Assembly (NCBI GenBank): GCA_020638335.1
Contig: JACKIT010000001.1
Location: forward strand, 199,523-263,522
Origin: Rhodospirillales bacterium
GTDB taxonomy: Bacteria > Pseudomonadota > Alphaproteobacteria > Micavibrionales > Micavibrionaceae
DNA length: 64,000 nt
Reading direction: 5' to 3'
The notes under the pieces are model-generated. The model saw nothing but the letters and a program-made list of their open reading frames with translations. It made no database searches and was not told where the DNA came from. Each line of letters starts with the position of its first letter. The stretch's first letter is position 1. Positions 24,518 through 31,986 of the stretch are shown here, piece by piece. Made by a program: the position numbers and the translations under genes.

Positions 24518-25056
24518 CGCACTACTATAATCAACCCCAACGACGAAAAGCGGAATTCATTAAGCCGGCCAATACTTTGAAACAAAAAGTCGGCCATGGC
24601 GGATTGAGTGATGAGATTCTTGATAAAGCTCAGAAGCTTCTGGAAGAAAATACACATGATTTTGAGCCTTTAGCGATGATGTATTTGGCAGCGCTGATGC
24701 AAGGCGTTGAAATGGCCAAAGGATATTCTCCATCAATGGATAAAGAGCAGGTTATCGCTAACATGCTCTATCCTACGATGCAGCTTAAGGCCAATGGCGG
24801 TATGTTTCATTACAGCCTTGTTACGATGATTGCCGATAAGCTTATTCAATTTCTTGAGGTTATTGAGCAGCCTGATATTGAAGTGCTGGAAATCGTGCTT
24901 GCCTTTCACACAACGATTATTGCCATTCTTCAGGGAAAGATTTCCGGCGACGGCGGTAAGCAGGGACAGGATTTGCTCAATGCCCTGAGTGATGCGTGCA
25001 TGCGCTATTTTGACAAACGCCCGGATGATAAAGTTTTAGGGCCCGTCAAGAAATAA
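24514..25056 (+). CDS. Conserved helical protein coupled to the response regulator
   Basis: This 180-residue protein is soluble and largely helical. It starts MTHYYNQPQRRKAEFIKPAN and has a GHGGLSDEILDKAQKLLEEN segment, a central LYPTMQLKANGGMFHY stretch and a C-terminal GKISGDGGKQGQDLLNALSDACMRYF. The pattern resembles conserved alphaproteobacterial proteins found beside receiver-domain genes, but I cannot name a family. Start overlap with the response regulator suggests equal production and possibly a complex. Its last 18 bases, including the stop codon, form one arm of a 156-base inverted repeat. Confidence 0.75.
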   Translation: MTHYYNQPQRRKAEFIKPANTLKQKVGHGGLSDEILDKAQKLLEENTHDFEPLAMMYLAALMQGVEMAKGYSPSMDKEQVIANMLYPTMQLKANGGMFHYSLVTMIADKLIQFLEVIEQPDIEVLEIVLAFHTTIIAILQGKISGDGGKQGQDLLNALSDACMRYFDKRPDDKVLGPVKK

Positions 25057-25193
25057 CCTTTACTATTTTGCAGACCGTTTGTTCGCCCGGCAGGCGTAAA
25101 AACGGAGCATACCGGCAGTATGTAACGCTTTTTGCAACGAACCGGGCGGGCAAAGGGACGCGAAAAGACAAAGGTTATTTCTTGACGGGCCCT
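25038..25193 (+). repeat. 156-bp inverted repeat joining two convergent genes
   Basis: AGGGCCCGTCAAGAAATAAC plus CTTT (25038-25061) is repeated perfectly in inverted form at 25170-25193. Further matches continue inward (TTGCCCG/CGGGCGG-type blocks) to a central imperfect palindrome CATACCGGCAGTATG. The left arm holds the last codons and stop of the 24514 gene; the right arm touches the ymdB stop codon. It could act as a two-way terminator, though it lacks T-runs. Confidence 0.8.
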
Positions 25194-26008
25194 TAGGCCG
25201 TCGGCATAACGCCAGGAAGAATCCCGCCCAGACGGATGGGGTCGATTGAGACGGCCTTGCCGGTCTTGTCATTGGAAACGATTAAGCAGCCGCAGAGCGT
25301 GGCTTCGCCGCTGGCGGGGCGAAAATGTTCGCCGGGCATTTTTTTGACAAAACGCTGCATCGCCATTTCTTTTTCGACACCGATGACCGAGTTATAATCG
25401 CCTGTCATGCCAGCATCGCTTTGGTAAGCTGTGCCATTTTCCAAGATATGTGCGTCGGCGGTGGGGATATGAGTGTGTGTGCCGATGACGGCGGTAACTT
25501 TGCCATCAATGTAGTGGGCAAAAGAAAGTTTTTCTGATGTTGTCTCACCATGAAAATCAACGAAGATTGCATCGGTTGTGTGTCCGAGTTTTTCTTCGGA
25601 CAGCAGCGTATTGATAGCCTGGAACGGATCGTCGATAGCGTCCATGAACAGGCGCGCCATAGCATTAACGACGGTGATGGTGCGGCCGTCATTCAGACGG
25701 TGTTTATAAACACCGCTGCCGGGTGTGCCGGGCGGAAAGTTGAACGGGCGCAGGAGTTTTTTATCCTTGGCGATATGAGGGATGATTTCGCGCTGATCCC
25801 AGATATGGTTGCCGGTGGTGATGCAATCGACTCCCCAGTCGTAGAATTGTTTGCAGGCTTTGATATTGATTCCGCGGCCATTGGTGGCATTTTCACCGTT
25901 GACGATGATGATGTCCGGTTTTAGTTCCTCGCGCAGCTGCGGCAGATGCTTTTCAAGAGCTTCACGGCCAGAGCGACCCATAATGTCACCAATAAAAACA
26001 ATGCGCAT
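25193..26008 (-). CDS. ymdB: YmdB-type metallophosphoesterase (TIGR00282)
   Basis: The 271-residue enzyme belongs to the YmdB group of metallophosphoesterases. Metal ligands are visible as D8 (FIGDIMGRSGR), E39/N40 (VNGENA), N67/H68 (TTGNHIWD) and the HGE and GTHTHIPTADA motifs. Family members hydrolyse 2',3'-cyclic nucleotides and influence RNA turnover or biofilm switching in Bacillus; the role in alphaproteobacteria is not settled. It follows the folate cyclo-ligase gene in the same direction, the usual order, but the two are now separated by a structured repeat element. Confidence 0.92.
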   Translation of the reverse strand: MRIVFIGDIMGRSGREALEKHLPQLREELKPDIIIVNGENATNGRGINIKACKQFYDWGVDCITTGNHIWDQREIIPHIAKDKKLLRPFNFPPGTPGSGVYKHRLNDGRTITVVNAMARLFMDAIDDPFQAINTLLSEEKLGHTTDAIFVDFHGETTSEKLSFAHYIDGKVTAVIGTHTHIPTADAHILENGTAYQSDAGMTGDYNSVIGVEKEMAMQRFVKKMPGEHFRPASGEATLCGCLIVSNDKTGKAVSIDPIRLGGILPGVMPTA

Positions 26009-26119
26009 ATTTTTTCTCTTTATTTGTCCACCGCGAGCATAGCGAAGTCATCCAAAGTCACAAGCATAATATATGTGGATTGCCGCGTCGAAGTTCCGCT
26101 TCTCCTCGCAATGACGATT
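26009..26119 (+). repeat. Fragment of the GCAATGACGA repeat upstream of ymdB
   Basis: TGGATTGCCGCGTCGAAGTT followed by CCGCTTCTCCTCGCAATGACGA (from about 26078) is a diverged copy of the repeat family seen in rppH and near 27331. It directly abuts the 275-base element at 26120. Confidence 0.55.
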
Positions 26120-26394
26120 TAGGGTCAGGACCTATAAATTGTGATTAATTCTGTTCACCATAAACACTTCAGATGCAAGGAAAGCAAGGTTCTGCCATGC
26201 CGTAGCATAGGAGGTTCTTGCTTGACGCAGCAGATGGGGTGTTTATGGTGAACCCAAAGGGCGCGGCAAATTTTTGCGGCTGATTGGAAAAATCGCTTGA
26301 ACGTAGCTTCGGCTATGCCCTGCGCGATTTTTCCTTCCATCCATCAAAAATTTGTCTCGCGCAGAATAAACAAAATTTATAGGTCCTGACCCTA
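26120..26394 (+). mobile_element. 275-bp element with perfect terminal inverted repeats and nested hairpins
   Basis: The ends are perfect 21-base inverted repeats: 26120-26140 (begins TAGGGTCAGGACC) and 26374-26394. Nested inside are three more perfect pairs: TTCACCATAAACAC (26154-26167) with GTGTTTATGGTGAA (26239-26252), CAAATTTTTG (26268) with CAAAAATTTG (26345), and GGAAAAATCGC (26286-26296) with GCGATTTTTCC (26324-26334). No coding frame of substance is present, so it looks like a non-autonomous, MITE-like element. Its right end supplies the TAG stop codon of the folate cyclo-ligase gene. Confidence 0.8.
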
Positions 26395-26994
26395 GGTTTT
26401 TGTGATGCCTTGCGGTGTTAAAATCCAATCCATTTGCTGGTCGTGATCCTCGACCGGCAGGTTAAAGAGTACGGCTTGCGATGCGTAGGCTATGCCGATA
26501 GCTGTTATGTCTTTTTGCGTGCGGGCCTGAGCCAATGTTGCGTCGTAGTAGCCGCCGCCCTGCCCCAGCCTGTGGCCCTTGCGGTCAAAAGCCAGCATGG
26601 GGACAAGGAAAATATCGGGCTGCAGCTCCTCCCCCTCCTCCGGCTCCAATATTCCGAACGCGCCTTTGACCAGTTTTGTTTTATGGTCCCACTGTATGAA
26701 GCGCAATATTTTGGTATCTACCTCAACCTTTGGCAGCGCGCAGGTCAGGTTCTCATTGAGGGCGCGCTCTAAAATTCCGGTCGGGTCAAATTCGCGTCCC
26801 TTGGGCCAATAGGCGGCGATGACCTGCCCTGCTTGCGGCTTTATTGCGTCAAAGAACAGCGGCGTGGCCGCTTCTATATCCTCATCGCGGATGTCGGTAA
26901 GCGTACGGTGCCGGCGGGCCTGGTCTCTGAGGACGGTTTTTTGGGCAAGTGATGAAGGGATGAGGGGATCGGGGGATGAAGGGAGTTTGCTCAT
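26392..26994 (-). CDS. ygfA: 5-formyltetrahydrofolate cyclo-ligase
   Basis: The 200-residue enzyme uses ATP to convert 5-formyltetrahydrofolate to 5,10-methenyltetrahydrofolate. Family motifs are the basic N-terminus (RDQARRHRTL), AAYWPKGREFDPTG, and the nucleotide-binding DRKGHRLGQGGGYYDATLA. It is encoded downstream of a probable 6S RNA gene, as in many proteobacteria. The stop codon lies within the terminal repeat of the adjacent 275-base element, so the extreme C-terminus (GITKT) may have been altered by the insertion. Confidence 0.95.
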   Translation of the reverse strand: MSKLPSSPDPLIPSSLAQKTVLRDQARRHRTLTDIRDEDIEAATPLFFDAIKPQAGQVIAAYWPKGREFDPTGILERALNENLTCALPKVEVDTKILRFIQWDHKTKLVKGAFGILEPEEGEELQPDIFLVPMLAFDRKGHRLGQGGGYYDATLAQARTQKDITAIGIAYASQAVLFNLPVEDHDQQMDWILTPQGITKT

Positions 26995-27034
26995 AACGTT
27001 CTCATCATCTCATAATCGCTTTATCACGTCATCT

Positions 27035-27240
27035 TGAAAGTGGGCGCCGCAAGGGCCGTGTACAGTGCAATATCCGCATGGGGCCCTGGTAACCAGGTGG
27101 GCGCCGTAATAATCAAATCCCCAATGCTATAGAGAGTGGATAAGATCAGGGACAGCTCCCTTATGCGAAAAGCATCGGCCTCCGGGATAAATATAAGTAT
27201 CACGCACCCCGCAGCAAACCCGTGGGGACTATGGGGGATT
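27035..27240 (-). ncRNA. ssrS: Probable 6S RNA
   Basis: There is no coding gene between zapA and the folate cyclo-ligase gene, the place where alphaproteobacteria keep ssrS. The minus strand holds paired blocks: AAATCCCC near 27240 with GGGGATTT near 27117, a CCTGGTTACCAGG hairpin near 27090, and two GGCGCCCAC motifs near 27041 and 27100, like those I recall from alphaproteobacterial 6S RNA. 6S RNA binds RNA polymerase with the housekeeping sigma factor and dampens transcription in stationary phase. Ends are approximate; the call rests mainly on position. Confidence 0.6.
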
Positions 27241-27275
27241 TGGGATGGGAATTTCAAGGGAATTCTTACTTCGTC

Positions 27276-27358
27276 GTGTCATTGCGAGGAGGACCGCAGG
27301 GCCGACGCGGCAATCGAGAATTAGAGTGGATTGCTTCGCTACGCTCGCAATGACGAGA
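27276..27358 (+). repeat. Inverted 'GTCATTGCGAGG' repeat pair
   Basis: GTCATTGCGAGG at about 27278 faces CGCTCGCAATGAC ending at about 27355. The right half, GATTGCTTCGCTACGCTCGC then AATGACGAG, is nearly identical to the copy translated in rppH at 16198-16226. The pair lies between zapA and the probable 6S RNA. Confidence 0.7.
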
Positions 27359-27363
27359 AAACA

Positions 27364-27699
27364 TCAGGCGTTTTGGATACGGCTGGCGATGCGGTCGATG
27401 CGGCTGGCCAGATCTTCAATAGCGCCGGCAACAGCGGCTTCTTCGTTCTGGTTAGCCTGTGCGCTTTGCAGATTTTCATTCATTGAACCAACATCGTTGC
27501 GCAAATCAAAAACCTCATCGGCCAGTAAAAGCGTTGTCAGAACCATGAGGTGGGCTTCGCTGCTTGCCGCTCCGGCCTTGGCGATGTCTTTCAGGCGCGA
27601 ATCGACGTAATGGCTTAAATCGAGAACGCGTTGCTCCTGTCCATCTTCGCAGGAAATGCCGAAAGACCGGCCATTGATTATGATGTTCACTTCAGCCAT
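27364..27699 (-). CDS. zapA: Cell division protein ZapA
   Basis: ZapA (111 residues) bundles FtsZ filaments at the division ring. The N-terminal globular part (EVNIIINGRSFGISCEDGQE, LSHYVDSRLKDI) and the C-terminal coiled coil fit the family, including the conserved VLTTLLLADEVFDL segment. It shares a base with the preceding small gene (27699), with which it is normally paired in alphaproteobacteria. Confidence 0.92.
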   Translation of the reverse strand: MAEVNIIINGRSFGISCEDGQEQRVLDLSHYVDSRLKDIAKAGAASSEAHLMVLTTLLLADEVFDLRNDVGSMNENLQSAQANQNEEAAVAGAIEDLASRIDRIASRIQNA

Positions 27700-27926
27700 T
27701 AGCCGTGACTTTCTTTAAGGACAGTTTCAGCTTGCTGGATAATATTATCCAGCTTTTTGACAACGGCCTGCGTATCAACGCCGTTGCCGTTTGCAGGGGC
27801 GGGTTGTGACACGCTAAACATATCGCGTTGTTGTCCGGACAGTGAGGCTTCAATATGACTGACTGAGCCTTCCAAACCACCAATAGATTGTTCCAGCTTT
27901 ACCAGAGCTTCGAGTATCTGAGACAC
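27699..27926 (-). CDS. Small coiled-coil protein upstream of zapA (DUF4164-like)
   Basis: The 75-residue protein starts at GTG (27926) with a GAGG site about ten bases ahead. It is helical with heptad-like spacing (LEALVKLEQSIGGLEGSVSHI) and a second helix (VKKLDNIIQQAETVLK). Small coiled-coil proteins of the DUF4164 type sit directly upstream of zapA in alphaproteobacteria, as here, which suggests a role with ZapA at the division ring. The family call is by position and shape, not by a strong motif. Confidence 0.7.
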   Translation of the reverse strand: MSQILEALVKLEQSIGGLEGSVSHIEASLSGQQRDMFSVSQPAPANGNGVDTQAVVKKLDNIIQQAETVLKESHG

Positions 27927-28275
27927 GGCGCACTTTCCTCTTGTTTATATGTGAATGGCCTTACGCTAACAGGCGCTTGGAATCTCCGTCAAGGGAGGGA
28001 AGACGTTTTTTCCCACTTAAACCACAGGAAAATCAGAGCATCATCCCGGAGGTGATGCGCAGCATCGCTTAAATCCCCGCCTTCACGGAGACAGACTATA
28101 GGGTCTGGAAAAAGTGCGCAGCTAAAGCTGTGCACATTATGGATACCCGCCGTGCAAACGCCTACGGCGCGCCGCGGGGATGACGGTGCTGTTGTCGAGA
28201 TAGCGTCTTGACGCGGGCGGCGCTTGGCGGCATGGTGTGGCACACGATATTGCTTATACAGATGGACTTTCGTTG
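27927..28275 (+). repeat. Non-coding divergent region with short hairpins
   Basis: This is the divergent promoter region of the zapA pair and tkt. It holds several hairpins: GCATCATCCCGGAGGTGATGC (shown as half-sites GCATCA/TGATGC at 28038-28058), GTGCGCAGCT/AGCTGTGCAC at 28114-28135, and fragments of an ATCCCCGC...GCGGGGATGAC repeat near 28072 and 28144-28185. No convincing promoter boxes were picked out. Confidence 0.5.
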
Positions 28276-30267
28276 ATGACCACACCCACCCTTTCCGAAA
28301 CACAAATGAAATCTATGGCCAATGCCATTCGCGCCCTGTCGATGGACGCGGTGCAAAAGGCCAATTCAGGGCACCCGGGCGCGCCGATGGGGCTGGCCGA
28401 TGTGGCGACCGTGCTGTATTCGAAGTTTTTGAAGTTCGATCCGAAAAATCCTGAATGGGCCGACCGTGACCGTTTCGTTCTGTCCGGCGGGCATGCTTCG
28501 ATGTTGCTTTATTCTCTCAATTACCTGACGGGGTATGAGAAGATGACGCTGGAGCAGCTCAAGAATTTCCGTCAGATGGGCGCGATTACTGCCGGGCATC
28601 CGGAGGTTGAGGTTGAGGCCGGTATCGAGACCACTACCGGGCCGCTGGGTCAAGGCTTGGCTACAGCCGTCGGAATGGCGTTGGCTGAGCGAATTTTGAA
28701 CGGGCGTTACGGTGATGCGCTTGTTGATCATTACACTTACGTGATGTGCGGCGATGGCGATTTGATGGAAGGGGTATCCCATGAAGCCTGCTCGCTGGCC
28801 GGGCATTTGAAGCTGAGCAAGATGATTGTGCTTTATGACGATAACGGCATTTGCATCGACGGTAAGACCGACCTGACCTTCATTGATGATACGACAAAGC
28901 GTTTTGAAGCTTATGGCTGGGATGTGCAGCATGTTTGCGGACATGATCATGCTTCGATTGAGGGCGCTATTGCCAAAGCCAAAACGACAGATACCCCATC
29001 GCTCATTCGCTGTGTAACGCATATCGGATTTGGTGCGCCGACCAAGCAGGACAGCAATAAAGCGCACGGTTCTCCGCTGGGTGATGATGAGATTAAGGGC
29101 ACGCGGGAAAAGTTGGACTGGCCGCACGCGCCGTTTGTGATTCCAGATGAGATATTGGCCAACTGGCGGGCTGTGGGAGCGAAGAGCAAGGCGCTGTGTC
29201 ATGACTGGAAGAACCGGTTGAACAGCCATGCGCAAAAAGATGCGTTTATGGGGGAGATGGCAATGGATATGGCCCCTGCTCTGGCGCCGTTGATTGCAAA
29301 GTTGAAGAGTGATTTTGCTGCGGAGAAGCCGAAGAAGGCAACGCGGCAGACTTCCGGCATGGTGTTGGAGGCGTTGATTCCTGAGATCAATGCGTTGGTC
29401 GGCGGGTCGGCGGATTTGACCGGGTCGAACAATACCAAGGTGGCGGCATCCAAGGTCATCAATAAAGAGGATTATTCCGGCAACTATATCAATTACGGCG
29501 TGCGGGAATTTGGCATGGCCGCGTGTATGAACGGGCTGGCGCTGCATGGCGGGATTGTCCCGTATGCCGGGACGTTCCTGCAATTTGCGGATTACTCGCG
29601 ACCTGCGATTCGTTTGGGCGCGTTGATGAAGCAGCGCGTTATCCATGTGATGACGCATGATTCGATCGGGCTGGGTGAGGATGGGCCGACGCACCAGCCG
29701 GTTGAGCATGTTGCTTCCTTACGCGCTATTCCCAATGTGTATGTGTTCCGTCCGTGTGACGGGATTGAAACGTCGGAGAGCTGGGAATGGGCCATCAATA
29801 AAAAGGATGCACCGTCTGTACTGGCCCTGACGCGTCAGGGTTTGCCGACGCTGTGTGAGGATCGCACGGAAAATATGGTGGCGCGCGGGGCGTATATATT
29901 GCGCGATTGCGAGGGCGAGCCGGAAGTGACGATTTTTGCTTCTGGTTCCGAAGTCATGCTGGCCGTAGAAGCGGCGGAGAAAATTGATGCGCGCGTACGG
30001 GTCGTGTCCGTGCCGTGTATGGATTTGTTCTATGAGAATGCGCAGAAAGACAGTGCCGATTTTGTGAAGCTGGTGTGCAATAACAGCGTCAAGATCGCAG
30101 TCGAGGCCGGGATTCGTCAGGGGTGGGATCGGATTATCGGGCCGCATTCCCACTTTATCGGCATGGACAGTTTTGGCGCCTCAGCCCCGGCGGAGGAATT
30201 GTATGAACATTTTGGCATTACGACGCAGGCGATTGTCGAGGCGGCGAATAGCAAATTGAAGAATTAA
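28276..30267 (+). CDS. tkt: Transketolase
   Basis: Transketolase (663 residues from the ATG at 28276) moves two-carbon units between sugar phosphates in the pentose phosphate pathway, using thiamine diphosphate. Motifs in order: KANSGHPGAPMG, GPLGQGLATAVGMA, the ThDP motif GDGDLMEGVSHEA, the proton-relay ESW-type region, and the sugar-binding TRQGLPTL. An upstream in-frame GTG at 28237 would add 13 residues and is less likely. It leads a carbon-metabolism run with gap and fba. Confidence 0.97.
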   Translation: MTTPTLSETQMKSMANAIRALSMDAVQKANSGHPGAPMGLADVATVLYSKFLKFDPKNPEWADRDRFVLSGGHASMLLYSLNYLTGYEKMTLEQLKNFRQMGAITAGHPEVEVEAGIETTTGPLGQGLATAVGMALAERILNGRYGDALVDHYTYVMCGDGDLMEGVSHEACSLAGHLKLSKMIVLYDDNGICIDGKTDLTFIDDTTKRFEAYGWDVQHVCGHDHASIEGAIAKAKTTDTPSLIRCVTHIGFGAPTKQDSNKAHGSPLGDDEIKGTREKLDWPHAPFVIPDEILANWRAVGAKSKALCHDWKNRLNSHAQKDAFMGEMAMDMAPALAPLIAKLKSDFAAEKPKKATRQTSGMVLEALIPEINALVGGSADLTGSNNTKVAASKVINKEDYSGNYINYGVREFGMAACMNGLALHGGIVPYAGTFLQFADYSRPAIRLGALMKQRVIHVMTHDSIGLGEDGPTHQPVEHVASLRAIPNVYVFRPCDGIETSESWEWAINKKDAPSVLALTRQGLPTLCEDRTENMVARGAYILRDCEGEPEVTIFASGSEVMLAVEAAEKIDARVRVVSVPCMDLFYENAQKDSADFVKLVCNNSVKIAVEAGIRQGWDRIIGPHSHFIGMDSFGASAPAEELYEHFGITTQAIVEAANSKLKN

Positions 30268-30412
30268 CGCGGAGGAACGGAGTTTCGGAGAAAATTTTAA
30301 AGCGCCTCAGGCATTTATAAATTTTAGTCTTGATGTGATTTGTATTTATTGCGCCTTCGGCGCGGTTTTATAAGTCAACTCCGTATCTTCGAAACTCCGC
30401 GTAAAATAAAAG
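30268..30412 (+). repeat. Inverted 'ACGCGGAG' repeat pair between tkt and gap
   Basis: ACGCGGAGGAACGGAGTTTC begins directly after the tkt stop codon. An inverted copy, ACTCCGTATCTTCGAAACTC then CGCGT, ends at about 30402. The middle contains a GCGCCTTCGGCGC hairpin. The pair fills the whole tkt-gap gap. Confidence 0.7.
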
Positions 30413-30423
30413 AAAGGATCAAA

Positions 30424-31437
30424 ATGACATTACGCATTGGGATTAATGGGTTTGGGCGGATTGGCCGTTTGGTTGCGCGGGCGGTGTTTGAAGGCTATGC
30501 GGGGGACGATGTCGAGATTGTGGCGATTAACGATCCGGGCGGGAATTTCTTTCCGTTGCTGAAATACGATTCCATTCACGGGCGGGCGCCTTTTGACGTC
30601 GAGCGCGATCTTGTGAACGATCACATTATGATTGACGGCAAGGTTATTCACCGGTTCCGCAGCCGCGACCCGAAGGAGCTAAAGTGGGGCGATGAAGGCG
30701 TTGATATCCTTCTGGAATGCACCGGCAAGTTTAAAGACCGCGAAGGTGCGCAGATGCACATGGATCAAGGGGCGATGAAGGTTCTGATTTCTGCGCCGGG
30801 TGAGGATGAAGACATCACAGTCGTTTATGGCGTGAACCACAATCTCATCCAAAAAGAGCACAAGATTGTTTCGAATGCCTCATGCACGACAAACTGTCTG
30901 GCCCCGGTGGCTTATGCCTTGCATAAAGAAATCGGCATCGAGAAAGGCTTTATGACGACGATTCATGCCTATACGGGGGATCAGAACCTTGTCGATGGCT
31001 CGCATAAGGACCCGTTGCGGGCGCGGGCGGCGGCAATGAGCATTATCCCCTCCTCTACCGGGGCAGCCAAAGCCGTGGGTAAGGTTTTGCCTGAGTTGGC
31101 CGGGAAGCTGGATGGCGTGGCGCTGCGTGTGCCAACCGCCAATGTTTCTCTGGTTGATTTGACGTTCCTGCCATCCAGGGCGACCAGCGTTGAAGAGGTT
31201 AACGCGGCGATGACCAAGTACGCGCGCGGGAAAATGAAAGGCGTTTTGGATGTTTATGACGATCCATGTGTGTCGATCGATTTTAACCATGATCCGCATT
31301 CTTCTATCTTTAGTCTGGACGGAACAAAAATCGTCGATGGCGATTTTGTCCGGGTGATGAGCTGGTATGATAATGAGTGGGGTTTTTCCTGCCGGATGCT
31401 CGATACGGCACTAAAAATGCATAAAGTGGGTTATTAA
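30424..31437 (+). CDS. gap: Glyceraldehyde-3-phosphate dehydrogenase, type I
   Basis: GAPDH (337 residues from the ATG at 30424, with an AAAGGA site) oxidises glyceraldehyde 3-phosphate to 1,3-bisphosphoglycerate. The Rossmann motif GINGFGRIGR, D37 in INDPGG (which favours NAD over NADP), catalytic C154 in SNASCTTNCLAP and H181 in TTIHAYTGDQ are all seen. An upstream in-frame ATG at 30340 lies in a repeat and is rejected. A clear terminator follows, so transcription of this unit probably ends after gap. Confidence 0.97.
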   Translation: MTLRIGINGFGRIGRLVARAVFEGYAGDDVEIVAINDPGGNFFPLLKYDSIHGRAPFDVERDLVNDHIMIDGKVIHRFRSRDPKELKWGDEGVDILLECTGKFKDREGAQMHMDQGAMKVLISAPGEDEDITVVYGVNHNLIQKEHKIVSNASCTTNCLAPVAYALHKEIGIEKGFMTTIHAYTGDQNLVDGSHKDPLRARAAAMSIIPSSTGAAKAVGKVLPELAGKLDGVALRVPTANVSLVDLTFLPSRATSVEEVNAAMTKYARGKMKGVLDVYDDPCVSIDFNHDPHSSIFSLDGTKIVDGDFVRVMSWYDNEWGFSCRMLDTALKMHKVGY

Positions 31438-31534
31438 ATATCACTTTTTAAATATCCCTAAAAAATACATTTGATTTTGTTGACAGGGAGCGAATCGCTG
31501 ACCATAGTTATGGTTCTAAACCGTTCTCCGTGGC

Positions 31535-31576
31535 AAAGCCGGTCTGTGAAGTTCATTTCCAGGCCGGCTTTTTTAT
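31535..31576 (+). terminator. Rho-independent terminator after gap
   Basis: AAAGCCGG (31535-31542) pairs with CCGGCTTT (31564-31571) and the stem continues with weaker pairs (TCTG/CCAG). A run of T follows the right arm. It is about 100 bases after the gap stop codon. Confidence 0.8.
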
Positions 31577-31647
31577 GCGCACACTCCTGTTAAATGCTAT
31601 AAATTATTACATACAAGGCGTATATATTAACAAATTCTCAAATTTTC

Positions 31648-31677
31648 TTGCATTTTTTAGCGAAGATGCGCTATAAG
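31648..31677 (+). promoter_or_regulatory. Sigma-70-like promoter of a small transcription unit
   Basis: TTGCAT (31648-31653) and TATAAG (31672-31677) are separated by 18 bases, in an AT-rich setting after the gap terminator. The predicted start near 31684 is about 33 bases before a small open frame. Confidence 0.55.
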
Positions 31678-31716
31678 GTAGATGTGTATTATGTTTATTG
31701 ATTTGAGATCGTAGAG

Positions 31717-31899
31717 ATGGCAAGTGCATTAAAAACATCAAAGATAGCCTTCGGCGCGGCGCATGCTGGTGGCGTTAGCGATGTTGACGTATCCCTTTCT
31801 CATGCGCCTGACGTTTTGAAATCTTTTGGAAGAAGCAGCGGAAGCATTATTTACGATTCTTTCGGTGCAGTGAACAACTTCGGCACGCTTGCCCGCTAA
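31717..31899 (+). CDS. Possible 60-residue small protein
   Basis: The frame encodes 60 residues: a start MASALKTSKIAFGAAHAGG, a middle SDVDVSLSHAPDVLKSFGRS, and an end rich in small and aromatic residues. A GAG stretch lies just ahead of the ATG, a promoter is predicted at 31648 and a strong terminator follows at 31927, so it forms a compact unit of its own. I do not recognise a family, and no membrane segment or signal peptide is evident. It could equally be a small RNA with a chance open frame. Confidence 0.45.
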   Translation: MASALKTSKIAFGAAHAGGVSDVDVSLSHAPDVLKSFGRSSGSIIYDSFGAVNNFGTLAR

Positions 31900-31926
31900 T
31901 TAAATCCCCTTGCCCCTCATGCGTAG

Positions 31927-31965
31927 ATTGGCTATACACAAAGCGTATAGCCAATTTTTTGTTTT
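31927..31965 (+). terminator. Strong rho-independent terminator
   Basis: ATTGGCTATAC (31927-31937) and GTATAGCCAAT (31945-31955) form a perfect 11-base stem with a 7-base loop, followed by two T-runs. It closes the small unit at 31648-31899 and lies just ahead of fba, which therefore needs its own promoter or readthrough. Confidence 0.92.
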
Positions 31966-31986
31966 TAATTCGATGGGGTGCTCTTC

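Noticed and set aside
26155..26428. Short minus-strand frames inside the 275-base element
   Set aside because: They run through the nested hairpins and look like chance frames; no transposase-like residues are present.
28366..29709. Long open frame on the minus strand (447 codons) opposite tkt
   Set aside because: It lies wholly inside transketolase, whose motifs are clear, and its translation has no recognisable domain. It is a frame shadow.
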